Of a stretch of DNA of 64,000 nt, positions 39,451 to 49,811 are shown piece by piece. This DNA is from Epiperipatus broadwayi (taxonomy: Eukaryota; Onychophora; Udeonychophora; Euonychophora; Peripatidae). The position numbers and the translations under genes were made by a program. Below the pieces are notes generated by a model. That model saw only the letters and a list, made by a program, of their open reading frames with translations, was not told where the DNA came from and did no database searches. The number at the start of each line of letters is the position of its first letter. Within the stretch, counting starts at the first letter, position 1. The stretch spans positions 1-64,000 of the forward strand of contig JAQFVV010013406.1 of NCBI GenBank assembly GCA_028023455.1. Reading direction: 5' to 3'.

Positions 39451-39889
39451 ATTACAATTTTGTTTTAATTAACGGACATTTTATTTATATTATATATATT
39501 TCTAAGATACACCAATCAAATAAAATTGTAATTGAGAGACTTTAATGCATTAAATTTAGAACATTGTTAAAAACATTATCAATTAATGTCTACTTATGTG
39601 ATTATATTTTCAAATGTACCAGGCATTATTGAAGGATATTTTCACCTAATTCAATTGAAAAATGATGAAAAATGAAAAAAATAAAATGCATCCTATCCCA
39701 TATCAAAACAAATAATTAAAATGGTGAAATAGAATACAATTAGAAAAAGTTTATCTGCATATATAAACACCACATAGTAATCCAGAAAAAAAAGTGATCA
39801 ATTAAAAATTACTTGGACAACCATTTTCTCAACCATATGACCATCCTTGAAAATGACATTCTTTCACTATGATATGACTATTAATTAGG
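39451..39889 (+). pseudogene. Decayed protease-RT linker of Gypsy pol
   Basis: Continues the Ty3/Gypsy internal region. Frames are too broken to assign residues, but the position corresponds to the RT N-terminal region ahead of the segment with FDFIARYW. Confidence 0.35.
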
Positions 39890-40315
39890 TTTAAAATCAA
39901 AGCAACCTTTACCACTTTTGATTTTATTGCCAGATACTGGAAAAAGTCATACCTGAATGAAAATCAAAAAATATATACTGCCTTAAAATATGAAGGATGA
40001 TCTTGTGTCTTCAAGAGGATGCTATTTGAAATGGTCAATAGTAAGGTTGGTTTAATTATATGTCTGGACAAGATTCTATCCAAGAAATTGAACAATATCT
40101 TCATCATATATGTTGATGATATTATTATCATTTCCAGTAGCATTGAAAAACACCTTTTATACTTGTAGATGTTCTTTAGGGAATGTAATGCTTATAATAT
40201 TAACAATGAAAAATGTAGATATTCAGCCAGAGAAATTGAATTACTAAAACACATATTGAATACCCAGGCTATTAAACTTGATTCTTTTAACATCAGAGTC
40301 ATGCAAAGATTTAAA
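39890..40315 (+). pseudogene. Ty3/Gypsy reverse transcriptase remnant
   Basis: Three recognisable blocks in order. ATFTTFDFIARYWKK (39902 onward) corresponds to the LDLxSGYWQ motif. IYVDDIIIISSSIEKH has an intact YVDD catalytic box at 40109-40120. NNEKCRYSAREIELLKHIL (about 40204-40260) corresponds to the NxxKCxF...YLGHxIS thumb block. Several stops and a frameshift separate them. An intact copy would synthesise cDNA from the element RNA. The surviving YVDD alone does not imply activity. Confidence 0.85.
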
Positions 40316-40479
40316 AAACCATAGAATGAGAAATGGAGGTGGGATGAGAGTCACACCCAGGAATTCAAATGTATCAATTCCAAATTTTTGAAAAGTGTAA
40401 TGGTATCATACCCTTATTTCAATTAAAATAGTTTACATACAGACATATAGTACTGTATATAGAATGGAAATAGTGATGT

Positions 40480-40845
40480 ACCATTTTGATCAGTTGGAAT
40501 ATCCACATGTCTTGTATTTTTAAGCTGCCTTTGGAAAAGAACAAAATTACACTACTTGATCACAGAAAAAAAGGCCTTAACTCTCATATGGGCATTTCAA
40601 AAAATACACACAATTTTTTGGGAAATTTTATATCAATGTTCTCACAGATTACAAAGGTCTGGAATTATTAAGTATGAGTTATCTTATAATGAATGCCTCA
40701 TAATGTGGTGACTATTCTTGAAACAGTTTGACTATAAGATCCAATATTTGGAAATAAAAGGAACAACATCATTGCAGATATCTTAAGTATGCACCATATA
40801 GAGATTATCAATGCACTTTCAGATATAGAAAACATAATTATAACC
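40480..40845 (+). pseudogene. Ty3/Gypsy RNase H remnant
   Basis: EKKALTLIWAFQKIH in one frame, followed after a frameshift by KFYINVLTDYKGLELL, matches the E-x-E-x-LAxIWAxxKF...FxxxTDHKxLxxL block of LTR-element RNase H. At about 40730-40800, frame-shifted DYKIQYLE and NIIADILSMHH match the YxxEIxYxxGKxNxVADxLSR end of the domain. The order and spacing relative to the RT are normal. Confidence 0.72.
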
Positions 40846-41239
40846 ATCATTAGTTTAGTTATTGAAGATTTGGTATGAAAAGATCTTGAGAACTTGCCCA
40901 TGTTGCAGAGACACAGCATGATAAACTAGATAATATTATTATCATGTTGACCACAGTTTGATTTCATCAATTGCAAACAATAATTTAAAAAAATAATGGA
41001 AAGATATGAAATATCACAAAATACTCTTATGTATACAACAAAAAAGTCTAACAATTAATCATGGAATATTATTCTTCCTACTATCATCAGAAATAAAGAT
41101 ATTTTTAAAGTAATACATTTATTAACAGAAATGAAATTTTTTTCTCTCTATATATACAAATATTTACATACAATGTTTGATTCATATCACTCTTTCTTCG
41201 ATAGACATTTCACACACATAATTTTATATGTTTTTCACT

Positions 41240-41890
41240 GCTTGAGTGACTATTCATAATGCAATAAAAATGTATTCCCATATTTCATACAATGTGGACT
41301 CTGTGCTTGTTCAAATCATTTCCTTCACCCAATTAGGTAAATATCTTAAGCATTGGTTAACATATTTATCTCATTATTTTTCTAATTTCCTTATCCAGTT
41401 GTACTTTTTGTTTTCAAATATCATATCACATTTTATTGACCATGTTGTCTTTAAAGTGTGTACCAAAACCACTGCATTATGCCTTTGAAAATTTTTAATG
41501 TCTTTTAGAATTAATATTTTCAAATTTATAAGTGGAGTGTGTGATATATTTTTTATATACTTAAATAAATTGTACTCTTTGAATATATGTAAAAAAGTCT
41601 CCATCTTGCTTCTACAAATTATACATGATGTCTCCAAATTTATATTTAGACTTTTATTTAAATATTTTTTTTTGTATTATGTCATTCAGTAATTTGAAAA
41701 TAAATTTCATTTGAGATTAAGGCACATGTATTATTTGGAAGTTCTTCAATACTTTCATTCTTCAATAGGCAGACATACTCAAGAATGAAATTATATATTT
41801 TTTTCAAATCATTATAATTGATGTTGATCAAGTTGGTTAGGTTTATGTCATCTTGAAAGTTTTTGTATGTTATGAATAAATCTGTCAAAA
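41240..41890 (-). pseudogene. Putative LINE C-terminal fragment with CCHC-like knuckle
   Basis: Minus-strand frames 41682-41888 and 41374-41637. The second contains CIICRSKMETFLHIF, a C-x2-C-x7-H-like knuckle as found at the C-terminus of several non-LTR retrotransposons, followed by WSIKCDMIFENKKYNWI, reminiscent of the W-x2-RN-x2-IFE tail. It interrupts the Ty3/Gypsy element between RNase H and integrase, in the same orientation as the RTE copy next to it. RTE elements normally lack this knuckle, so it is probably a separate insertion. Confidence 0.4.
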
Positions 41891-42277
41891 AAGATATTTG
41901 TCCGTTTTACTTTGTAAATTATATTTACATCCAATAGTGATGGATTAAAACATTGGCTTTGCATCACATTATTGTAAGTTCTTGCTTTAATATAAAATAT
42001 ATGTCATCATCATCATCATTAAACATTATCAATCCACAGGAGGATAAAGGTCTATCCAAGTTCAAACCATCTTCTCTGATCTTTACCTTCTTTTCACTGA
42101 CATCACCCCTGCACACTTTCTTATTTCATCCATCCATCTTACATGTGGTCTCTTTCTGAGTCTTATACAATCTCTTGGAATCCAGTTTAAAATTTCAATT
42201 GTCCATCTATTATCATATCTTTTAGCAATATTTCCAGCCCAACTCCACTTCAGTCTTTTAATTTTTTAATGAAGTTA

Positions 42278-42862
42278 TTAACTGCTGTTTGTTCTCTTAC
42301 CCATATATTGCATTTTTGATCTCTTCTTGTTACTCCTAACATGAATCTCTCCATACCTTTTTGTGTGGTCTAGTCTCTGTATTGCTCTTTGATTAAGTGT
42401 CCAAGTCTCATATCCATAAGTAATAACTGGTGAAACACAATTATTAAAAACCTTTCTTTTCAAACACATAGGCATATTTCCTTTTAGTATCAAGTTATTT
42501 CTACCAAAAGCACTCCAACCAAATTTAATTGTATGACTAATTTCATCAATTATGTTTCCATATGTATTAATAAACTGATCAGAATGTTTGTAGCTGTTAA
42601 CTTCTTCTAACTCATCATAATCAATCTTTATTTTCATATTTTGAGAAAATCCATTGAACATTACTTTAGTCTTTTTAACGCTTATCTTTAGTTCTACTTT
42701 TTTACTTTCATCTGATAACTCCTGTAACATTTCCTGCAGCTCTAATGCATTGTTTTCAAAAACAACTACATCATCTGCAAAATCTAAATGACTTAAATAA
42801 TCTCCATTTACTTTTACTCCTTTAGATTCCCATTTTAATCCACAAAATACTTCTTGCAGCAT
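42278..42862 (-). pseudogene. RTE reverse transcriptase, catalytic and C-terminal part
   Basis: 194 codons, the longest credible frame of the window. LDFADDVVVFEN (about residues 26-37) is the catalytic F/Y-ADD motif. LQEMLQELSDESKKVELKISVKKTKVM is the conserved helix/TKxM block. SAFGRNNLILKGNMPMCLKRKVFNNCVSPVITYGYETWTL is the RTE post-RT region. It begins inside the RT domain because of a frameshift just upstream (overlap with the frame ending at 42835). The C-terminus SNKKRSKMQYMGKRTN matches the plus-strand part of the RTE copy at 29780. Confidence 0.88.
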
Positions 42863-43357
42863 TGATGTAAAAAGTTTGGAGATATGGAGTCATCCTGTTG
42901 TACACCCTTCTCAATGTTGCCTTTCCTAATATCATTATGCAATATAATCATTGCTCTTGCATTTTTATAAATATTCTTTAAAATATGACAATATCCTGAA
43001 TCTATATCTTGATGATCCAATGCTTTAATCATTGAAGAAATGTTTATAGAGCCAAATGCCTTTTCATAATCTACAAACACAAAGCATAGTGGTAGAATAT
43101 TCATTTGTTCTTTCTATAACTTTTCTCAATACCTGAATATGATCTACTGTACTAAAACCACTTTTAAATCCAGCTTGTTCTCTTGGTTTGTAGAAATCCA
43201 ATGTTCTCTGTAGATCAGCTGTAATTATCTTGGTAAATTTTTTGTATAAAACTGATAAAAAGCTGATAGGTCTGTAATTTCTAATATATTCTTTATCACA
43301 CTTTAAAATATTAATATTAATACTACATTCTTTCAATAATCTTATAATCTTTATCAT
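42835..43357 (-). pseudogene. RTE reverse transcriptase, N-terminal part (two frames)
   Basis: Frames 43064-43357 and 42835-43104 overlap by 41 bp at a frameshift. The first carries NYRPISFLSVLYKKFTKII and QAGFKSGFSTVDHIQVLRK. The second carries FVFVDYEKAFGSIN (first catalytic Asp), HILKNIYKNARAMI and KGVQQDDSISPNF. In intact elements these form the fingers and palm of RT. The endonuclease domain expected upstream is missing, so the copy is 5' truncated near 43560. Confidence 0.82.
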
Positions 43358-43668
43358 ATAGACATTTGGTATATATCTTTGCTAAAAATATATATATTTT
43401 TCTTTGCCTGCTTCTTTTAATATATCAATTAGAATTGCATCATTACCTGGAGCCTTTCCTTTCTTCATGAATTTAATTGCATGTCTCACATCTTAATTTA
43501 AAATGTTGGGCAATTCAAAAGATACAGTGATATAGGAGGTACTTGTTCTTTATTACTATATAATTCATGATAGAAGACTTCTACTTATTTTATGATGTCA
43601 TCTGCAAAATCACTATACCCTATCCTACCAAAAAGTCTAATGAAGTACTGTTGATAGATTTCTATTGG

Positions 43669-43780
43669 TATAAAATATACATTCTTTCTTTTTCTTTTAA
43701 AACTTGTTTTTATTCAAACTATAATTATAGTTTGAATAAACAAGTTTTAAAAAGGAAAAGGTAGAATGTATATTTTATAT
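43669..43780. repeat. Near-perfect palindrome, no loop
   Basis: Centred at 43724/43725 (CAAACTATAATTATAGTTTG), with arms of about 55 bp running out to TATAAAATATACATTC / GAATGTATATTTTATA. A few mismatches and short indels lie in the A-rich middle. It sits between the RTE copy and the integrase remnant and may be a small fold-back insertion or cruciform-forming sequence. Confidence 0.85.
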
Positions 43781-43826
43781 ATTTATTATGTTGGAACTAT
43801 AATTTAAAAAGGAAAAGTGAAAAGTT

Positions 43827-44054
43827 GTGTATATAATTATATTTCTATTTATCTCATTCAATAAATATAAGTTTCTATTAGTAGCTTACATCATATTTAA
43901 CAAATATGTCACTGCTTACACACTAACCAAAGCTGATGTCAAAAACATCAGTAGGTATCTCATGAAATATCAGTTCTCTCTTATAGGAAAGTCCCAGTCA
44001 ATATTGATAAACTGTGTTACTACCAATATGTGGAAGAATTTGATTAATGAATAA
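43827..44054 (+). pseudogene. Ty3/Gypsy integrase catalytic core remnant
   Basis: 75 open codons. NKYKFLLVAYIIFNKYVTAYTL aligns with the GNxYILVxIDxFSKYVxAxPL block, but the first catalytic Asp is replaced (YIIF for IDxF). YLMKYQFSLIGKSQSILINCVTTNMW aligns with the block FGxPxxILTDQGxNF, where the second catalytic Asp is Asn. The third acidic residue region (44056-44340) is too broken to read. The integrase would insert cDNA into the genome; this one is dead. Its N-terminal zinc-binding part is missing, and the RTE and palindrome insertions lie directly upstream. Confidence 0.72.
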
Positions 44055-44339
44055 AACATTAAGCACATAATAAGTTCCACAAATCCAATCCATGCAACAG
44101 GGGCATACAAGAAGTGGGCAGACTTTTACATGTTTATATAAACCCAAGAAATAATAGGCTACTTATTATCACTATAAATGAGTGGACCAACTTTATAGCC
44201 ACCAAATTACAGTTTGGACATAACCTCATTACCAATTCTTGATAAAGAAATCAATCCAGCAAATGGAATTAGTCAAGCTATAATTAACTTAAAGAATATG
44301 AGTAACAAATGCATTTTCTAAGTCAAGCAACAGCCACAC

Positions 44340-44525
44340 ACTTTTAAATTGATGATAATGTATTAGTGCACACACCCAAACCCAGCAATTTACAAGAGCA
44401 TATGATTATAAAATTCCTTAATTTATATGAGGGGTCTTTCCAAAGTCAGAGTCAAATAGGAGAGAATACTTTTTCTACTAGACACCCAGAAAAAACATGT
44501 CCTACCTATAATGCATGAAGTTTGC
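44340..44525 (+). pseudogene. Ty3/Gypsy integrase C-terminal domain remnant
   Basis: The + translation FKIDDNVLVHTPKPSN...IIKFLNLYEGSF...QIGENTFLLDT matches the integrase C-terminal domain pattern F-x2-GDxVLL...KxxxxYxGPF...NxYxL. It ends about 180 bp before the purine-rich tract, the usual distance from the end of pol to the 3' LTR. Confidence 0.7.
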
Positions 44526-44707
44526 AGCCTATATTCCTTAGAATAAATTTAATAATTGCACATGCCCTAAAATGACTTGTAGATTGTCCCTAGATGAATG
44601 ATATCAATATCCATAAGAAAAGAAAACAGTTAATGATGAAAAGTTAAAAATATGAGACCAATGGTTTGAAAAGAAATAAATATGTATACATCACTAAAAT
44701 CTGAATT

Positions 44708-44725
44708 GAAAGACGAGAGGAAGGA
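44708..44725 (+). other. Polypurine tract candidate before right LTR
   Basis: GAAAGACGAGAGGAAGGA, 17 purines of 18, lies between the integrase end and the right direct repeat. In LTR elements this primes plus-strand DNA synthesis and marks the 3' LTR start. The exact LTR start (normally TG) is not evident, so the assignment rests on position and composition. Confidence 0.45.
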
Positions 44726-45307
44726 TTTTTTTTTCTTTTCCAAAACTTAAAAAGGATTTAATCCAAATGTTCAAATCCCAGTATAATAAAAATGAATAGT
44801 GATTATAATTTTAACTTTAGTATTAAGTAAAATATTGATAATTTGTTTTGTTTTGTACAATTGTTATACCCAAAAAAAATTTTGTCTGGAGAAAGAGCTA
44901 AAATGTAATCTAAAAATTAACATCATAATTAAATCATAGAACCAAACAACTGTAAATATTTTATTGGCTTTACCACTATTATTGGTCAGATAACAGATAA
45001 TGTGATCAATAATAAAATTTGAAATTCTCTGATAGTATTGCCTAGAGAATATACATTATATAGAAAATATTTAAAAGATGTTTTCTGAGCAGATTTTATT
45101 GATGGAATGCATATATAAAATATGTGAATCGTTTTTTTTTGTTTGAAAAGTGCAGTTGAAGTTTATATATATACACACAGAAAACTCAGATCTAAAACTG
45201 ATATTACAAAAAAATATACAAAATAGGATATACTAGTTGTACAATAACGATAGTACAATAATTACAATTACAACTGAGATTGCATTAGCTAAAATTGTAA
45301 GCTATCA

Positions 45308-45308
<1 letters not shown>

Positions 45309-45359
<51 letters not shown>

Positions 45360-45360
45360 A
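45309..45360. repeat. Compound (TA)n(TG)n microsatellite
   Basis: About 17 TA units followed by about 8 TG units, inside the right direct repeat. The left copy has only TGTGTGTACATG at the equivalent place, so the tract expanded after the copies diverged. Confidence 0.95.
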
Positions 45361-45680
45361 TGCAATTTTTATATGTTTAAAACTTAATGAATTTAAAATT
45401 CATAAATGTAAAACTAGTAAATTAAGTTATTTTGTTTAGTATTATAATTTAATCAAAAATAAATTTACTAGAATAAAATTATTAAGATAAAATGTTTATG
45501 AACTTTAAAAATACATTATAAATTATCTAATAGTTGAAAGTAAGTATAATATAAAAGATTTTGTATTAATATTTTCTTTTTTTCATTTTATCAAATGATA
45601 GACAACTTACCACTCAGAATAAACCCGGACAATTTATGATTGACTGCTACTCTTCATCACCATCGCAATGGACATTTTTT

Positions 45681-45782
45681 CCCCATATATTATAGCATTG
45701 GCTGGGAGGCGAACCTTCAACCGTCTGCAACCAACTACTTGCTTGTAAGGCGGCTGCGATGACTTCTCGGCTAACAACGCTT
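45681..45782 (-). mobile_element. tRNA-derived SINE, family 1, copy b
   Basis: On the minus strand it starts near TCAAGCGTTGTTAGCCGAG and has CCGCCTTACAAGCA and the B-box-like GGTTCGCCTCCC. It is flanked by GACATTTTT-type direct repeats (45671 and 45783). The left direct repeat has a single GAACATTTTTTTTGG at this place, so the SINE is a later insertion. Confidence 0.85.
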
Positions 45783-45957
45783 GACATTTTTCTCCCAGAA
45801 AAGCTTCAAATATGGAAGAAGTTGTAGGTAATAGTGAATAATTAAGATACCAATTTACTTGAGGCTATAAATATGATTTTTGTCAAAATTAAATCAGTCT
45901 TTCTAAAACTAAAGTTCATCCAAGATCTATTCGAATTAAACATTAAAATATTTTTTT

Positions 45958-46060
45958 GTCAAGCGTTGGTGGTCGAGTGATCAGCACAGCCGCCTTACAA
46001 GCAGTTGTCCCGGGTTAGCAAGTTCGCTTCCCAGCCGATGCTATGACACATGGAAAAAAA
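45958..46060 (+). mobile_element. tRNA-derived SINE, family 1, copy c
   Basis: Best-preserved copy: TCAAGCGTTGGTGGTCGAG (A-box region), CCGCCTTACAAGCAG, GTTCGCTTCC (B box), and a tail of ATGACACATGG plus A-run. It lies 175 bp from copy b in the opposite orientation and is absent from the left direct repeat. The internal promoter implies RNA polymerase III transcription, with mobilisation by a LINE in trans. Confidence 0.87.
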
Positions 46061-47989
46061 TAGCTATTTTTTATTATCTTCTACAGAATAGCTGAATACA
46101 CAAACTTACTCTGCACATTTTGCCTAGTTGGCAAAATATATTTTCACGTTGAATTAAAATGGATAAACAACGAGAAGGATTATCACTAAATAATATTGTA
46201 AAGTAAATCTACTTTATTATTTTCAACTATTGGTGAAATTTTGAAAAATCGCTTAAGGGATTGCTCATTATAATACTAATCAAATCATTTATCCCTTCTT
46301 TCAAAATAATTTGAAATAATTTGTTTGAAAACTATAAGGTTTACTATGCTAAGGATGACTGAAAGTTAAATCTTCAGACAATATGAAGCTAAATCAACAT
46401 ATAAATTTTCAGTTTGGAAAAAAATTCTTAATCCTTATGAAAATCAATGAAGTTAATTCAGTTTATGGATCATTATTTATTTGCTAGATTTTATAAATCA
46501 TTAAAATGGCCTGCAATATATAGCAAAATAAATTGTGTTTAAAACAAAGGATTAGTAATCTACTGCTTTCCAAGTACATGATAATCAACAATCATAAGGA
46601 TATTAGACTACATATGTTTCGCTAAAGAATTAAACTGCTTTTTTATATTATTCCTATTATAATGGATTTGTGATTATGAAGGTCATAATATGAAAATATG
46701 ATAGTCATCAAAAGTTGATCAGCATATATATATATATATATATTAAAATAGATTAATGTGTTAATTATACAATCCGGAAAAGAATTACTACATGTGATAT
46801 TAAGTTTCTTAAAATTATTATATTAAATGTTACTAAAAATTTAAACCTGCAAAATAAAATACCTTGTGCTTCTTATTAAAGGTTCAGGGCTTATATTAAA
46901 GTATTTCCAGTAAATTATAAATGTTGGAATATTATGCAAAATGTGAATATTTCCTTGTGAAAATTCTCAACAGTTTATAAAAATAGGATTTAATATTTGA
47001 GGAATCAAATAAACTTTGGTGATAATTGTTGAATTATTTGGTTATAGTTATTATTATTGTAATAATAAACAAAAAATAAAGTTCTAAAGATAAGTCTAAC
47101 ACATGAAAGTACAGATAAAAACTTTAAATTACTATAAATGATATTGGGTATATTGTTTTTTTATGCTCCATATATCTAAAATAACTTATAAACTCCAGTA
47201 AACACATTTATATTTAATCGATTTTGTTTCATTGGTCCTTGAATTCAGCCTGATTAATAGGTACCCAAACATCCTCAGTAAGTGATTATATCACTAACGA
47301 ATATTTAAACTTTACATATAAAAAATGTAGCAATTTCTCCTAGTAAAAGATATGAATATTATAATGAATGAAGCTATATATTTTGTATAGCATTAGGAGT
47401 ACTAAGCAAATAATTTTGCTTACTCTAAAATAATTAAAAAATAGTCTGCTCTTGAAAAATGAGGTTATTAATCTATTGATTATTACTGTGAAGATAATGA
47501 AGCACATATAAAACATTCTTATTCTCCTGTAAATGAGATTGGGTTTTGCTTTATTACTGCTCAACTCTCCCCAATAGAATGTCATGTCTTCACAACACTT
47601 TAGAATTTCATAAATAATTACAACACAAGATTAGCTTATTCATGAAGGACAAACAATAATATTTATTAAAATTGTTATAAAATTTTATTATTAAATTATA
47701 TTTGTTATTTACTTATAATACTGTTATTTTGTTTATATACTTGTTATTTATAATAAATCAATTGTTATATTTAAATGCACCAGTTGTCATTATTGAAATC
47801 ATCATCTTTACATATTGTTGGAAAAAAAGGATACACTTCCAAGCTATTGAATTACATATTCATTCATTAAATTTATATATTCCATTTATTATTACATTTG
47901 CTATCTGATATACAATGCAGTAGAGTAGGATGATGTACAATAAAACTCCCCATTGTATTTATTATACCTAGAATAACTTAATAAAATAG

Positions 47990-47992
<3 letters not shown>

Positions 47993-48043
<51 letters not shown>

Positions 48044-48048
48044 AAGAG
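47993..48048. repeat. (GA)n microsatellite
   Basis: About 27 GA units with two interruptions, in the right direct repeat. The left copy has a short (GA)n at the same point (36070-36087), supporting the collinear alignment. Confidence 0.95.
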
Positions 48049-48378
48049 TTAACTAGCTATCCTTATTTAAAAATGCATATTAATTTATATCAAAGTAGTT
48101 TTTTAAACAAAAGATATAACAGAATATACATATTTAAGGGTACAGTATGATTATGATCATATATCTTTAAGAATGATCTGAAAAATTTATCATTCTTAAA
48201 TTTTAATGTATTATACATTCTGAAATAGATATTATTATTTATTTTATGTGGAAAGTAAATATGCTTTCATTTTAGCTTTTACTTTCAAAAGTGCAAAACC
48301 ATATTAAAATCACCTAAAACACAATCATCTCAATTGGTTATCTTTGCTCCTACCTGATTGCAACATGAACTTTGGGTT

Positions 48379-48383
<5 letters not shown>

Positions 48384-48417
<34 letters not shown>

Positions 48418-48502
48418 TATCACATGACCACCACTTCTTATGCTTGTGTATCCATTGATTACTCTAGCTTGCTGTGTGTGGCAATACGTATAGTGAGTTT
48501 TG

Positions 48503-48505
<3 letters not shown>
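48384..48505. repeat. (TA)n followed by 85-bp unassigned segment
   Basis: A TA run from about 48381 to 48420, then CACATGACCACCACTTC to GTGAGTTTTGCC, then another TA run. The 85-bp segment lies between two TA tracts and may be the remnant of another 3' end; I do not recognise it. Confidence 0.5.

Positions 48506-48573
<68 letters not shown>
48506..48573. repeat. (TA)n microsatellite
   Basis: About 34 TA units. On its right it abuts TTAATCAATGTCTGTATTCC. Read on the minus strand this is GGAATACAGACATTGATTAA, the terminal motif shared with the Penelope 3' end at 48950-48970. Confidence 0.95.
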
Positions 48574-48575
<2 letters not shown>

Positions 48576-48610
48576 TATTAATCAATGTCTGTATTCCAAT
48601 TATAATAAAA

Positions 48611-48903
48611 TATATATAACTATTCAAAACAATACAATAATTAATACAGTAACAATATTTTAAACAAATATATACCAATTTAATAGAAGTACTTTCAACT
48701 ATCTATGTAGTCGTTGTCAACTAGACTCAAATTGTATTAGAAAAAACCGTATTGCTTTTGTTTACATTTGTAACGGTTTTTTCTAATACAATTTGAGTCT
48801 AGTTGACAACGACTACATAGATAGTTGAAAGTACTTCTATTAAATTGGTATATATTTGTTTAAAATATTGTTACTGTATTAATTATTGTATTGTTTTGAA
48901 TAG

Positions 48904-48912
<9 letters not shown>
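48611..48912. mobile_element. Perfect 140-bp-arm hairpin of Penelope-type 3' ends
   Basis: Arms 48611-48750 and 48773-48912 are exact reverse complements by eye, separated by a 22-bp loop. Reading outward, each arm contains GTTGACAACGACTACATAG, then TTGAAAGTACTTCTATT and TTGTTTTGAATAGTTATA, and both lead into (TA)n. GTTGACAAAGACTAT occurs in the minus-strand Penelope 3' UTR at about 49090, and GAAAGTACTTCT in the hairpin at 39229-39450. This is a very recent or still-converting inverted dimer, or an assembly fold-back artefact. A fold-back artefact would not explain the recurrence at other loci. Confidence 0.85.

Positions 48913-48949
<37 letters not shown>
48905..48949. repeat. (TA)n microsatellite
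   Basis: About 22 TA units joining the right arm of the hairpin to the 3' terminus of the next, minus-strand Penelope fragment. Confidence 0.95.

Positions 48950-49811
<862 letters not shown>

Larger units (their letters stand above)
42003..43560 (-). mobile_element. RTE-type LINE, 5' truncated, inserted in Gypsy integrase
   Basis: On the minus strand, frames 43357-43064, 43104-42835 and 42862-42278 together give an RTE/BovB-like RT. YRPISFLSVLYK is the N-terminal block. QAGFKSGFSTVDHI is the QxGFRxxxSTxDHI block. VFVDYEKAFGSI holds the first catalytic Asp. QQDDSISPNF is a decayed QGDxISPxLF. HLDFADDVVVF is an intact FADD box. MPMCLKRKVFNNCVSPVITYGYETWTL is the RTE-specific post-RT region. 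The 3' end is a short ATGATG-type repeat (42004-42022 read on minus), as in many RTE elements. Two frameshifts inactivate it. It splits the Ty3/Gypsy integrase from its RNase H. Confidence 0.88.
36316..44725 (+). mobile_element. Internal region of decayed Ty3/Gypsy retrotransposon
   Basis: Recognisable segments occur in the canonical order coil-containing ORF, protease, RT, RNase H, integrase, all on +, between the two long direct repeats. Without later insertions (hairpin 39229-39450, LINE pieces 41240-41890, RTE 42003-43560, palindrome 43669-43780), about 5.5-6 kb remains, a normal Ty3/Gypsy internal length. 36316-37050 and 37340-38580 hold only broken frames. No primer-binding site could be recognised. 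All domains carry stops, frameshifts or lost catalytic residues. Confidence 0.75.
44726..48383 (+). mobile_element. Right copy of long direct repeat; inferred 3' LTR
   Basis: Collinear with 31640-36315 (anchors listed there). It keeps the empty site of the 1.3 kb LINE (TAAATGAGATTGG at about 47531) but carries two SINEs absent from the left copy. Clear similarity ends near GCAACATGAACTTTGGGTTACAA (48359-48381), where (TA)n and Penelope 3' ends begin. Open frames such as 47340-47585 and 47702-47908 are not conserved between the copies and look like chance. Confidence 0.6.

Noticed and set aside
31640-48383. Simple 13-kb tandem segmental duplication
   Set aside because: Only the flanking 3.4 kb segments are repeated. 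The interval between them holds Gypsy coding remnants in matching orientation, which the LTR model explains better; not fully excluded.
48325-48678. 117-codon minus-strand frame
   Set aside because: Mostly (YI)n from TA microsatellites and one hairpin arm; no protein-like segment.
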